This document shows positions 22,934 to 35,658 of a stretch of 64,000 bases of DNA, in pieces. Within the stretch, counting starts at the first letter, position 1. Each line of letters opens with the position of its first letter. The stretch is from Fonsecaea monophora. Taxonomy: Eukaryota > Ascomycota > Eurotiomycetes > Chaetothyriales > Herpotrichiellaceae. Under the pieces are notes generated by a model. That model searched no databases. It was given only the letters and a program-made list of their open reading frames with translations, and was not told the origin of the DNA. The position numbers and the translations under genes are program-made. The stretch covers positions 62,001 to 126,000 of the forward strand of contig NW_019174002.1 in NCBI RefSeq assembly GCF_001642475.1. The letters are read 5' to 3'.

Positions 22934-24045
22934 ATCGCTCAGGGTAAGAGATGCAGCAGGATCGAAAATGGCACGTTATATTGCGAAGCACCGCGAGATC
23001 TGCCAAGGGGATCCGCGGGGTAAGATGGAGAATATTAACTCAAGGCAGGCCGAGATCGACGTTGCGCTCGTTGTCCAGAGGACTGGGACTCGATCAACCC
23101 TCGCCGTCGGCGGGAGAAAGCACTTGAGGAGAGCCAGGTGTTAGAAAAGGATATTGAGGCGAGTTTCACGGGCAGAGGTAAGATGTCGGGAAGGGGTTGA
23201 TGAGTTCGCTTGATGTCGTTGGGCGGCGCAAAGGATTGGCTGACTGGAAGTGGAGGCACGTGCAACTTTGTCTTTGCTCAGCAGACTTGGTCGTTTTGGT
23301 GTCGGGCTCTATTGGCTCCATTGCCTCTATCGGCACCGCCATTGGCCCTTATTAGCATCATGATTCAAAGGCAAACAGGCCACCCGGACGGAATCCATCT
23401 CTTGGACTTTCTGTCACATTATCCTAGAGGTGTCGCTCTCCTGTCCTCCTATCACCCGTCATACTAGTCCCCGCTTCCCCCCGACATCAAGCGTCGTATA
23501 GGCGGCAATGCTGACTCGCCACTACTAGCTGGTGCTAGCTCTTCGACGGTCATGCTGTGGGTAGAGCGAGAGCTGACTCAGCCGCTGCGAAAAGAGCCGG
23601 AGACGAAAAAGACACGAGCAGCCATGCTGGCTAAAGCTTTGCCGAGAAACAACAAGCCTCAGCAGGATTGAAAGATGCATGGATGAACACATTTGGACTT
23701 GAGCTGATTGCAGAAGCGTGCAACACTGATAAATGATGGAGGATTAGGCCGATGGGTTGGAAGACTGCACACGTAGGGGCTAACGTTGCTGGGTTGACGT
23801 CCTCGAATGTTCAATGTCCCCAAAGTCCTCTAACAAGTACGAGTACGCATTCAATCACCTGGCCCCAAGGATTTGTCAAAAGGTAAGCAAGGCCAGCGGA
23901 GGGCGGTCCGCTACAGCCTTGATGCCACACATATATTCGACACAATGGACTGCTTTGATCAGCTTCAACATATTGCAGGAAAGCGGAAAGACAAAGCTGG
24001 TTATCGAGTCTGCATCGACACAGTCTTTGGCCAAATAACACCACC
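22934..24045. promoter_or_regulatory. Divergent intergenic region, Zn2Cys6 gene / ABM-like gene
   Basis: 1.11 kb holding both promoters. A CACGTG lies near 23254. Open frames on both strands are short and without domains. Two related TAGCTGGTGCTAGC-like palindromic bits lie near 23527-23540. No gene supported. Confidence 0.4.
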
Positions 24046-24982
24046 ATGCCGATTGCAACGGAAATTGCGCAGTTCTCTCTGATCCCTGGACAAGACCCCA
24101 GGAAGGCTGGCTCCTCGGCTGCCCAATTCCTCCAGAAGACTTTGGACATAGTGAAGCAACAGCCGGGATTTCTTCGTGGCTTTTGGGTAAGAATGGCACT
24201 TGGAGCATGACCAACGTCCTAATTTTATGTCAAGGGTATTCAAGACGAAGATCCAAGTGCCCTCGTCGTCGTGGTTGGTAAGCTGTGGTGGAAATCAACT
24301 TTCCATCCACCCCTCTCCAGCTACTCCGCAGTCTAGATGGAGCCGCTAATCCTGTGAAAGACTGGGAGGACATCAAACACCACCAAGACCTGGTCAACAG
24401 CCAAAATTTTGCAGCTATGCAAGAAAACCTGGTCAATGTGATCACCTTCGACAATGGACCACCAGTTGTCAGTGAGTTCGTCCAAGATGCTACTTTATTC
24501 TTGCCGGAAAGAGGACTGAAAGTGGCCAGCGCACGTAAACTTCACCTCCGATGCCACGAGTGTCTATCAAGCGTCTGTCACCGTGGTAGAATCCTTCAGG
24601 GTACCAGAGGATGCGAGTCAAGAGCAGAAATCGGCATTGGAGGACTCGTTCCTCCACCTTGCAAAATTCTACACAACCAAAACTGCCTGCAGTGGATACG
24701 CAAGCGGCTGGGGTGAGTATTATTGTCAAGCGTGGAACGGACTCCCCTGGTCGACTAACTTGGACATCAGTTGTCGAAACGCTTCCAGATGATAACGCCC
24801 CTGGAGCCAAGGTGCTTAGCTTCACTGGCATCTTTGGCTGGCCGGTAAACGAAGAAGTTAAGAGTGTGAGGAATAATCCTGGTGACCCTGCAGTTGTCGA
24901 CGCGATGGACCCAATTACAAGAGTTGCTCTCCCCAGAAAGAAGGGAGATGCCTTCCACGTCAGCTTGCGCAGTTTTGGATAG
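24046..24982 (+). CDS. ABM-like (dimeric alpha/beta-barrel) domain protein, five exons
   Basis: Five short exons, none looking like a gene alone: 24046-24186, 24235-24277, 24361-24471, 24530-24712 and 24771-24982, giving 229 residues. All junctions keep phase; donors are GTAAGA, GTAAGC, GTGAGT and GTGAGT. The joined protein begins MPIATEIAQFSLIPGQDPRK and continues with PGFLRGFW, ALVVVVDWEDIKHHQDLVNS and PPVVTHVNFTSDATSV. This is the order seen in antibiotic-biosynthesis-monooxygenase-type barrels: a first strand, a helix with QPGF.RG, a strand followed by W(D/E)S/D..H, then an H-V-x-F strand. The C-terminal half (QASVTVVESFRVPEDASQ, then ALEDSFLHLAKFY and FTGIFGWPV) looks like a second, diverged copy of the fold. 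Such fungal proteins are small, soluble and usually of unknown substrate. Start context CCACCATGC is good. Confidence 0.75.
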
Positions 24983-26221
24983 ACAATAATGGATATATAC
25001 TCCGTACCTACTTCTGGGTACATGCCATCCCCACCTTGACGTCTTCACTACGTTCTCGATCTTCTGCTTGTTCACTAGCGAGAGGGGACGTGATAGCCGA
25101 AGAGATTGGACCCTCCGCTTCCCACAAGGCGATCGCAATTGCGACAGTTCGCCAAATTCGCGCGTTGATTTGAGACTACAAGACGATTCTCCTGCTCGCC
25201 CAATTAGCCGAGATCTGGGGAAATTGGTTGAGTTGATTGGAGCCAATCATGGAGCGAATCTTGTACCAAGGTTTGGGTTCACGAATGGTTCATCGGACTC
25301 CCTCCGACTTTAGTTCAACGCCACTTCAAGTCTTTTCTTCAGCTGCCGCCAGGTTGTCAACAAACACTTGCTCCTCTCTAGAGGCGACGACTCTCCTCGA
25401 TTGTCGCCCCAGCGACCAAGCAATCTGAAGGCCTTTCTTCCCGTCGAGGTAACCCAGTGTCGACACCCATACTCCACATCGCAAGCTCCACGCGAGCACG
25501 AGGTGAAGGGGTCCAAATCCACCAGCAGCGCTAGTTGCTCCTCCTTGATTTCTTGCTTCGTTCAACCAAGATTCCGTGTCCACGTACGCCTCCAGTCTTT
25601 GTCAAGGACTTACATCAGTTGCAGCTCCAACCCGGGGTGTCTCGTGCACTCATAAAGGCCGAATCGAGGTCGGTCAATCTTGCGACATAAATCCCTGTTA
25701 GATATGGGCATGAACAAGCCAACCTGGCACGTCGATCCCTTGCGTTTGGCATGTTCATCATGTCTTCTTTGCTTCTATTGCTGTCAACGTCATTACGAGT
25801 CCTGAACTCTGACTCTGAAGATGCCGGGGATTATAACTGCTTACTGCTCAACTCTGCCACCGACTAGGAAGCCATTCCTCGGCAGCAACGGGGAATCTAG
25901 GCTCTACTCACGTACAACCGCTGCCACATTTGCTGTTGTTGGTTAGGTTGTTTTGGAATTAGAGTTCAAAGGCAAAAGGCCTCGTGAATATCCTGGCATT
26001 GTTTTCCCCACCAGGTAAGTCTGTTGCCGGCCTAGGTGCATATGGAGCGAAGCGTGCTGCTGAACATCGTCGTCATAATTGCTTGTTTACGGAGATATCA
26101 GAGAGGCTCTTCTGTTCATTGTATATGGGCGCTGCTCACCTCTGCTGCGTGGACATAACTTCTTCCTCTTCTGTCCATTTGAATCAACGTCTAAATTTCC
26201 GCTCAGCTTTACTCTTCTAAT
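24983..26221. other. Intergenic region before the DUF1996 gene
   Basis: 1.24 kb. Open frames on both strands (for example 25326-25583 on the minus strand) show no domain and end without plausible splice extensions. It should contain the 3' end of the ABM-like transcript and the promoter of the DUF1996 gene. Confidence 0.4.
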
Positions 26222-28349
26222 ATGAAGTTCTTGGACTTTTCACAGTCCCTATGGCCCCTCGCATTGCTACCCAGCCTCTCACATGCCTACTGGCGCATGG
26301 CCTGCAGCGTCTCTCAGACTTCTCGAGTGGATCCCATTCTTAACCCGGGCGATGTGTCTGGACATGTGCACAAGTTTGCGGGCGGTAGCAGTCAGTACAG
26401 TGAGCTCCAAGGTCGACCATTATGCTGACTGCCCAGATGTCAACCAATTCTCCACCTTCGATTCTCTCCAAACCTCGACCTGTTCGACATGCGAAGTCCA
26501 GGAGGACAAATCGGCCTATTGGACTCCACAACTATACTTTGCTCACGCAAACGGCTCGTTCGAGGAAGTGCCCAACTACGGAATGACAGTATATTACGTC
26601 GGTACGCAGAGCATCCACCTCCAACTCGTTTGGTTACTGATTGTTCAATGAGGTCGCGGGGGCAACTCTTCCAACACGGTCCCATTCCCTCCCGGATTCA
26701 AGATGATCACGGGCGACACTCGACAGCGATCCTACGACAATACGACCTTGACATACATGGATACCAGGCCTGTGGCCGATAGGTTCGTATTTCCCTGCAT
26801 AACCGTAAAGCATCAGTTGCTAACCTCTGAACAGGGTAAGTTTCCGCTGCATTAACGAAGCTAACGATATTCCAGAAGAACACTATATGTTTCGATCCGA
26901 CTGTGTCAATGGCATGCGAGCTCAGATCAACTTTCAGTCCTGCTGGGATGGAGTGAATCTTTATCTCGAAAACAGCGCCCACGTCGCATACTTGTCAGGC
27001 ATCGACTACGGTGTCTGCCCTCCTTCCCATCCGGTTCCTATTCCTGGCCTATTTTTCGAGTTAGCACTCTCCCAGTACCGCGATGGTCCGAAGCTTACTT
27101 CAAATACAGGGTTCTTTACTGGACAAACGCGGTTGACCAATCGGGCGGTGGCAAATTTGTCTTCTCCAATGGTGATGATACTGGTTACGGCTTCCATGGC
27201 GATTTCTTGAACGGCTGGACCATGGACATACTAGATGGTGCAGTCCAAGACTGTCTCTACACAGACAACGGCGGGGTGGTGAGCGCGTGCTCTCACATCG
27301 CTCCCAGCGACGATACCAACTTCCCGCGTGACTGCCTCGAACAGCCATCAGTCTTTGACGAGCCGGTGCACGGAATGATTTCAGCTTTGCCTGGTTGTAA
27401 TCCTATCACATCTGGCCCTGGCCTGGCTGAACAAATCCTCTGTCCTCTTAACTCGCACTCACCGGACCCAGCAAACCAAATACCAGTTTCAAGCTCCACA
27501 TCTACCACGACTACCTCTTCTTTGGATGCTACGACGACAACCACAGAATCTACCATGTCAACCACGACCGAAACATCCAGCATATCGACTCCAAATACAA
27601 TCGATGCAGTGGCTACAAGTGTCTCTTCCTCCACGACGACCACGACGACCACGACGACCACGACCACGACCTCCTCCCCCTCAACTGGCCTGTCAACCTC
27701 CGATCTACCTCCGATCTCACCTACTGTGACATCCTTCGGCCAGTTCACTTCGACCATGGGATCGAATGGCGGGTTAGCAACTACCACAGTCACCGAGTGG
27801 GTTACCATCACCGTGACGGGACCCAATGGTGTACCGACGAATTTAGTCGCTCTAAGCAGCGCCCCGGATGTCACATCCACGTTTTTGTCGGCAGACCCAA
27901 GCTTGCAGTCAATGGTGTCTGCCGGGAGATCGATATACGTCGACCCTTGTCCTGATGGAGGTCCGAGGCCATTCAGAAATGGTATGAGGACCATTACCTT
28001 GTACGCCGCTGTGACTCCAAGGAATACTGGCCCGCTATTCTCAAGCGTAACTCCTACAACCACGGACACGCCCACTCCTACCAGTGCATCTTCGGCCTTT
28101 TCGCAAGTCGCAGCCCTTCCAGGCACCACTCTCACGACAATAGCGACTCCCGCTCCTGCCGATACAGGCGATAACATGAATATCGCTATCTCGACAAGCT
28201 TAGCCCTGGCTGATGGTTTTCCAGCCAGCATTTCGACAGCATTTGTGACAACCACACAATCTGTCACCGAGACCACCACTATGACGTCTACCACCACATC
28301 TACGCCAGTTACGACGCCTTTCCGGATTCGAGGACGTGAAGTATTCTAG
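26222..28349 (+). CDS. Secreted DUF1996 protein with Thr/Ser-rich C-terminal region
   Basis: Five exons: 26222-26390, 26437-26601, 26653-26782, 26835-27059 and 27110-28349, giving 642 residues. The N-terminus is a signal peptide (MKFLDFSQSLWPLALLPSLSHA). DUF1996 follows with its marks: YWRMACSVSQTSRVDPILNPG, SGHVHKFAGGSN (joined across intron 1), CSTCEVQEDKSAYWTPQLYF, VPFPPGFKMITGD, GMRAQINFQSCWDG, a CPPSHPVPIPGLFFEVLYW segment (joined across intron 4) and FSNGDDTGYGFHGDFLNGW. Residues ~410-640 are Thr/Ser-rich, probably O-glycosylated, with poly-Thr coded by the 27632-27670 repeat. The C-terminus is charged (RIRGREVF), so no GPI signal is seen. Intron 4 has a weak donor, GTTAGC. DUF1996 proteins are secreted or wall-associated; the function is unknown. 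Some carry WSC domains; I see none here. Confidence 0.88.
27632..27670 (+). repeat. (CACGAC)n-type coding microsatellite giving poly-Thr
   Basis: Tandem ACG/ACC codons inside the last exon of the DUF1996 gene, translated as an uninterrupted Thr run. Likely variable in length between strains, as is common in cell-wall protein stalks (inference). Confidence 0.7.
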
Positions 28350-28953
28350 ACACAGAGCTAGGGGGATTATTGGCAGCAGGGCAGTATTGCATTGACATTG
28401 GCGCACTAATGAATGACAGGGAACGAGTTTACTGACATGTAGGGACGAATAATCACCAGCAAAGATTTGCCAGGAATATGGCGCTACGACAAAATACAGA
28501 GATACCCGGGAGGAGGTCTTGGATGAGTACACATTTGGCCGGAGTAAAATGGGGGGCTTATAGAGGAGACGGATCATCTGGTGGCTGGAGGAATAGTGGG
28601 AAACGGTGTTTTACATGGGTGGGAATGGGTAGGTGATTAATAGGGAATTTCAAAGTGTTATTAACCTTTCCAAGATGCCTGCATCGTGAAGAGTCCTATG
28701 GTGTTGATGATTTATTGTAATAAAGTGCAGAGATCCAATGGAATGACTGCAATATGTGAATGTCAGAATGTCACGTGAATGTGCAGGTACGGGGGAGCAG
28801 GTCGTTCGTAGTACCTACGGTGCAGCATTAGCGCGACATGAGCAACTCTTTTCCGCTCCGACTCGTGCTCAATTGACATAATCTTCCGCAAACCATCACC
28901 GCAGCTCAACCTCAGTCGCGTGCTGCGGTGTTCTTTGCCATCGCCCTAATGTT
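28350..28953. other. Intergenic region between the DUF1996 gene and the unknown mitochondrial-like gene
   Basis: 604 nt with the 3' UTR of one + strand gene and the promoter of the next. A TCACGTGAA palindrome lies near 28770. No gene seen. Confidence 0.4.
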
Positions 28954-31615
28954 ATGACTAAAAGTCTTTCTGCAGCGAGCTGCATCTCAAACCAAACCCC
29001 GAGGTTTGTGTGGATATCCGACGCACTCTTGACAGACACCTTCAATCGGTTCGGTCACCACAAGCGGTATGGCAGCAGCGTGCCAGGTCCCCTGGAGGCA
29101 CAGCGGCGCGCTGCGAGACGCAAAAATACAAGTCTGGCATATGCCAGCCCCGGGGGTATCGCAGCTGATCCTTCAATTGTCCTCGGAAGCTCTGCGAACA
29201 AGCTAGCTTGGTGGCAGTCTCCCCAGCATGGAGAGGCCGGAGACTCAGGTATGCACCTCATGAGGCAAATCGCTCGAAGAAACCAATCTTACTGTGTGAC
29301 CTGTAGCTTCTCCGCGAGTCCTACCGTCATGGCTTTTTCCCTTTGAAAGCTCGCCCGCCCTCACAAAGCCCGCGATTGTCGCACGCCAACCAGAAGAGAC
29401 AATATCAAAGTCGAGGAAAACATCTGAAAACGAGACGAATCAACTGTCTCACTGCAAAACCCTAGTCGAAATTAAAGACTGGGTTCAGGATGGAGGAGTC
29501 AATCTGCGTGAAAATCGTCATGTCCGAGCTGCGATACCGAAACATATCCTCGAGGCGGAATTCCAGATACACGAGATCGCATCGTACATATGCGACCCAA
29601 TATTTCATCCACCGGGAACATCATATATCCTTGAATTAATGCGCGGCCTTCTCGGTCGTACTTGGGACGCGACTTCCTGGGGAGTCTTGCATGATGCTCT
29701 TTGTTCTGCTACTGAGCTAGGCCTACTCAACGTAAATGATCTGAAGGAGGTCATTAGCGAGTTGGTCAGTCTAACGGAGGTACGGCTAACCGACACCCAC
29801 GGCAAGAAGAAAAAGGTGAAGGCCAATGCTCAAATGTACCTGATCTACGGAATTCTGGAATCGCTCGATCGCTCTACAATTTTGCGCATTACCGACCTTG
29901 GGCCGCCCTTTCTGGCCGGACTCTTCTCGAAGTTTGCGACACTGAGATACTACCGTGGCTGGTGCCGGAAGTTATTGTGGCGTCTCCTCCCATGGGCACC
30001 GAAGTCTGACATTCCCGTCATTCGTCGGATTACGCTGAAACAGCTCCATTATGCCTGTCAACACAATCTTCACGAGAAAGTAGGACGAATACTCGCCGAA
30101 AGGCTGGCAAAGGCCGACTCGGAGGTTTTACAGCTCGCCTTGGTTGATATAACGGAGAAGTTGCTGAACATGTCGGTGGAATCCCGCACGATGCTGTACA
30201 AGTACCTATGGCACCACTGGTGTGGTACACTGGCCATTCTTGGATCACCAGGTTATAATGTCTCTCTGACAGAGGAGGCGTGGGCTTCTGCGCAATCTAC
30301 GAGAAGCTCCCTACTACAAGATCAACGTCTGTTGGCATTTGCCTGGACTGCAATGCATCTCTCTTCAGATCGTCAACAATCCGTGAAAATAGAGGACGGG
30401 ATGCGGTTTCTCGACCTCTTTGAAAACCTGCTGCGGTCGATACCAGAGTTTACTGAAGACTTCCTGGATCGCGCTGTTCTTGATCCAGCTTGTATGGCTC
30501 TGCCGAACAACCACATCCTCCTTCGAAATCTTGCGAGACTATCGAGTAGAGCAGAGGAACTGCTACCTGCGTTGGACAGTAAATGCACTGGCCAGTCGAT
30601 ATTGAAATCGGGCTTATCTCCAAGCTTGATCGATAAACGCATTCAGAATGCTCACCTTGCAGGCCACGAGGCATTGGCAGAGCTGATCGAGAGTTCAAAC
30701 AAAGATCTTTCAGCCTTCAAGATCTTATCACGGAGGATGATACACAAAAGCACAGCATCGTTTGGCTTTATCTGCCACCTCCTGGAGACCAATCCGCTGT
30801 TCAAGTTAGCGTTAAGGACACCTCACCTTCTTGTTCCAAGGCCATCCCTTCGAACTGGTACGTTTGCGAATCTCAGCACTCCAGTGGGAAGTAAAACAGT
30901 CTCGTCTTCAAAACCAGAAGATGCGTCGAGCGATTGGAGCTTACCCAGCAGAGATGAAGTAATTGATCTGATAGGTCATCTTGCCCTCTCATTTGCAACT
31001 TCGAATGTCGCCACCCCCCGGGCTGCACTCCGCAGAGTCTACTGGTGCTATCTGTTCCTGCGCCGCTATGGAGCACCTGTCTCGCCAGCCATCAGTCGAG
31101 CGTTGTGGCACGTCGGCGTCACACGATATGGTGATCAAGGCACGTCGGCAACACTGTTGAAGTGGATCCTGTTACAAGTCAAACAGGTAGAAGGGGAGAA
31201 TGTTGCAAACCTATTGCTCTGGAATGAGACATTTCGCCAAACACGTCAAGATCAGATTGCCGCTTGGACCAAAATTGACGAAGAAGAGGAAAAGAGACTT
31301 CTTGCCGGGTTGGATGTTACAGCTACAGAATACCAAGAGGGTGAAGACGCTGAGCTCGCAGCGTTACAGTCGAGAGGTTCGGTATCCCCTGACGGCGATA
31401 TTGTTAGTCACGAGGAGAAAGGAGATTCAGAGCTGCTGAGGAGAATCATGTTCCTCAAGTCTGAGCCGCCGTACAAGCCATTTTGGATGCCCAGAGAGCA
31501 AAGGATGGTCGATTGGCGCAAATCCTCAGCGACGGGTGTGGGCGGCAAGAAGGAAATACTGCAGCGCAGGGCAATGGAAGCTCTGAAGGTTGCGAACCTA
31601 ATGTATCGAGGCTGA
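28954..31615 (+). CDS. Conserved fungal protein of unknown function, probably mitochondrial, 867 residues
   Basis: Two exons, 28954-29248 and 29307-31615; the intron has donor GTATGC and acceptor CTGTAG and joins ...HGEAGD to ASPRVLPSWLFPF. The N-terminal ~70 residues are rich in Ser/Arg with the motif KRYGSSVPGPLEAQRRAARRKN, as in mitochondrially targeted fungal proteins. The rest is predicted to be mostly helical, with many Leu/Ala helices (for example FLAGLFSKFATLRYYRG, then RRVYWCYLFLRRYGAPVSP and WHVGVTRYG), reminiscent of helical-repeat (PPR-like) RNA-binding proteins, and ends with FWMPREQRMVDWRK. I do not recognise a named family. It could be a species-conserved mitochondrial expression factor; this is inference from targeting and helix pattern only. 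Confidence 0.8.
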
Positions 31616-34600
31616 TACCCAGTTTAGGGCAGTCTAGAGCAAACAGGATTTGGGCGGACAGTCCCCCAGACCCGATGATTGTCACGGATGAACATACATA
31701 CTATATTTGTATATACAATACGACAAGAGATGCACAGCTGCACAGATATGTTCACATTCCTTCAAATGCTCACCTTTCCCCCCAAGTCAGCCCGCTGAAC
31801 CGGGCGTACCGTCTGCCCTCGCTAATCTAGTTGTTGCTTTGCGACGCGTGGATCGTAGATCTTGGATCGTGGCCCCCCGTCCCGACCTAGGGCATAGAGC
31901 AAAGCAGAGCAACCTAAGAAATTCCGGAAGGTATATCCTATATGTGATCTTACAGATGTACCCATCATGGCTACAAACAGGCATACATATATCCTTATCA
32001 TCGATCCAGTACCTGCCTACACCGGACCAGCCCTCCTCAAACCCAGGGGCCTTATCGCCCCCCGCCTCCCTTTTCTCTTGTGATGTTTGTACATGTACCT
32101 CGTAATCTTCCTCTCTCTGTCTCCCTCGCTCTGCCTCTCGCTTTCTCCCTCTATCCTTGTCTCGAAAGCCCGAAAGTTCCATAAAAGCCATCCGTCCGTC
32201 AATCACAGAGGCAATCAGCGGAGATATCAGTCAAAAAAAAAAGGTTCATCAATCACCTGTCCTCGCCTGTCTTGTCTTGTCCTGTCATGGCAAAGCAAGA
32301 CGGAAACACGGTCGGTAGGTTGGTCGGTCGGAAGGGGGATGGGCTCAACGGCAGTCAAAGTTCAGTCAAGTCAAGTGTTCCTGGACCGGTGCATCAGACA
32401 AGATTGATTGACAGACAAGTTCCAAAGCACCGTGCAGAAAAATGCAGTCAGTCAATCGTCGCGTGGTACGGCGAGTGGACAGGTGCATGCATGGCCAAAG
32501 TTTCTCTGAGAGCTACACGGCGATCCGATGAGTTTCAGCGATCCTTGTCCGTCTCTCCCCTATCCCTTGCAATGTGTGTCTGATGTGCATATATGTGGGT
32601 AAGCAGGTCGATCTAAGCGCTAAAACCAGCAGGGTATGTGCAATGACAGGGGAACCTTCACGTACCTTGAAAAGCAGAGTCCGGCCAACAAGCGAAAAGA
32701 AAACAAAAAGGCCCATCATAGCACCTTTCCTCCGAGTGGACACATTTGCGCGCCAACACGAAGTCCAAACCTCCCATCCTGGCCAAGTATGAATTGTGAT
32801 CTGGACTCCACTAATTGACATTGGCCGTGTGGCGCTTTCGGTGTCGCACGGCATCTTTCGCTATTGGTGAGACCCGAAAAAATGACACGTTCGCTGCATG
32901 TCCATGAGATCGCCAAGTCCAAAGCCTCACTTTGCGGCATGCGGTCGATCCCAGTAGAACTGCCAGATGACTGAGTTCATCGCCCTCATGCGCACTGACC
33001 AGGTGCCAGCCAAGTCCAACTCGGGATTAGTTGCAGTCGCATGTAGGTTCCAGCTAGCACAGCCATGGTCTGTTCGGGGCAACGACTCCACGAAACCATG
33101 AGTTGGTGGTGGCGTTGGCACATACTAGCCAGTACGAGGTACAGGAAACCCCTTCCCCACCCAGGAGGAGCACTCGGGCCTCGTTCCCATATCTGGCGAG
33201 TCCAGACTCACCGATCGACGCGAGGAGAGAACCTTGCATTGCCCCGGTTGATCTGTCCTTGTAAAAGATCGCACTATTGAACCGCAGGGGGTGTAAGCCT
33301 CAGCTGGTGGAAATGCGAGAAACGATACGATGGAGGTGGAGATGGAGATGGAGCCTAGTTGGCTCCTCTGCAACATAGACTTTCCCTAGGAAGCTGTCAA
33401 CGCGCAGTCAAACAGTGCTCTTATCCAATACTCGACACCAGAGCACTCATACGAGCCGCGAATCCCCTATGCATTTACCGCAGGGCCAGGCAAAGTTTCT
33501 CCTCTCCGGTTTCGAGGGGACTAGGGCGAAGCAAACTGACCTAGGGCACTTGACAGCATGCCAGGCAATTTTAAAGTGTTGACGTACAACATTGATGCAG
33601 AGAGCCTTTATGGAAGATGTTGCCAACTGATATGCTTCCGAACAAACAGGGCGTGATTGACCAACGCCACGTGTCCGACATCTGCTTTCACTGCGTATGG
33701 CAGCTGCTGCGACCTGGAGATCTATGCCCACCTCTCTTGAACTTTCCGAGGGGCCCTATTTTGAACAAACTTTCGCAGGCTGGGGAAAGCGTGTCTCCGA
33801 GTGATCTACCGGGCATGGTCACACTCGGTTCCCAGACTCCCAGCTCTGTGAGGGAGACACAGGCCAACATAGAGGCCCATTTGCCGGGTCACTATTGGTG
33901 ATTGCGTTTTTGACGTGTATCTTACATGGAAAGTGGTTGCGTTAGCACTTGTGCATGATTCGACCGAGATGGGCCCTCCACAGAGGAGACGACGAGGCGG
34001 TCAAAAAGACTCAGGCGCAAACGGTTGACGAGTCAGATTCTGTGCGGCAGATCCTGGCGGAATCCACTCGTCGGAGGCTCGAGTGGATTAACATTGGGTG
34101 ACGTCCAGAGCTGAGTGTTCTGAGGGAGCTGGGGGAGACAGCTCAGATGAACGAGTTGCACAACCGTGAGTATGTGCCACCAAGCATGACCCAAATCTCG
34201 GTGCGGATCGCGCAGTAACATCGATTCAAATCTAAGGAAAGACTGGCAGCGTAACACAAAGGCCCCGAAATGTGACATCCGCGAGCGGGAAAACTGCTGT
34301 TCCTGAGAGGTGGAAGACAATGGCAACCCTGGCAGAGTGAGGGGGGAAGACCCGGGAATGTGGTCAGATGCGGGAGGCGACATTTACTGCGATTTGGGAC
34401 TGCATGCAAGCCGTCAGCCATTGAAGGAGCTTGGACATCAAAGAGGTCGTCCTCAGCTTAGCTTGCTACCACCTGTTGTCTCGAAGTAAGGAGGTTGAGG
34501 GCCAAACAGCTGACAGCTGCGAGCGCAGCAGTGATGAGGCAGCTTTTTTTGGTCCTTCCGCAGTGTGACGCCAACAGACGCAAGAAACGGTGGCGATGGG

Positions 34601-35634
34601 GAAGAGATCTTGTACGCAAAGGTAATAGCCTAGGGCTGGTTCCTAGGTAAGAAATATGGAGCTTTCTGTCTAGCGAGCTTGTGGTAGCGAAGGGGTGTGA
34701 AATGAACGCCGTTCACGATGGTGACAGACAAAATGGGATTAGGGCCACTCGCCAATGCAGCCATTCACCTCCCGCGCCGCCAGTCAATGGCTGCACCCTG
34801 AGCATCCTTGCCATCCTAGAACCCTGTCCAACTTCTGACCTCAAAATTGACTTTCCTTACCTTACCTGGTGTGCCTTGTCTTGCTTGTCTTGTACAGCCT
34901 GTCCAGGAACACTGCTTGCACTATCGGTGAGGGAATGAAACAACAGCTCTCAAGTCCCGCAACGTCTAGCCACAGACACAGACCATCGTCAGCTCCCCGT
35001 CTCATGAAAAGGCAACTCCTACCACCGAATGCAATTCCTGAACAAATCCTCACTCAGAAGAGCAACTTTCAAGTCCCACAATACGTCCACCATTGAACCT
35101 CGCAAAAGAGAAGGAGAACTTATAGTCATCAGGTCGAGTCTTGAAAAGCCCGCTGTCTCTCTTCCACCATGCAGCTCCTTTGACGCCGCCCGATCCATGG
35201 CGTCCTGCTCTCCCGAATGCCCCCCCTTGCTCCTTCTTTGCTCAATACCCCCAAGTACCATCTAACATGAACGGCCTCATCCTGTCACCCAACTGCTGCC
35301 CCGCCCATTTGCTTTCTGATACTGCTCTTCCATTCCCTCATGAGGAGTACGACCAATAGCGGCTCTTTTCGTTCAAATCAGTCAGTTTTGTTTCCCCTGT
35401 TCAGCTCAATGCTTGCAACCAAGATACTCTCCTCAATCCACCACACCCTACCATGTGCGTTCCTCAGTCGCTTCAGCCCCCTTGCGTTGCCTTTCCTCTT
35501 CCTGTGCGTCACCTACTCCCGTTCACAGGGTCAGCCAACCCTATCTCCTGACCGAGAGCTCGTCCCCTACATCTTTTCGCGTTGACCTAGCCACAGAACC
35601 ATCTCGTCGATATGGCCAAGTGGACTCGTCCGAG

Positions 35635-35658
35635 ACCACCACCACCACCACCACCACC
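35635..35658 (+). repeat. (ACC)n microsatellite
   Basis: Eight ACC units followed by AAC, in the presumed leader of the homeobox gene. Confidence 0.8.

Noticed and set aside
25310..25583. Short minus-strand frames with partial overlap
   Set aside because: Two overlapping frames without any domain; no evidence for a gene or fragment.
27293..28297. 334-codon minus-strand frame opposite the DUF1996 tail
   Set aside because: It is an antisense artefact of the Thr/Ser-rich repeat codons: poly-Val and Glu runs with no domain.
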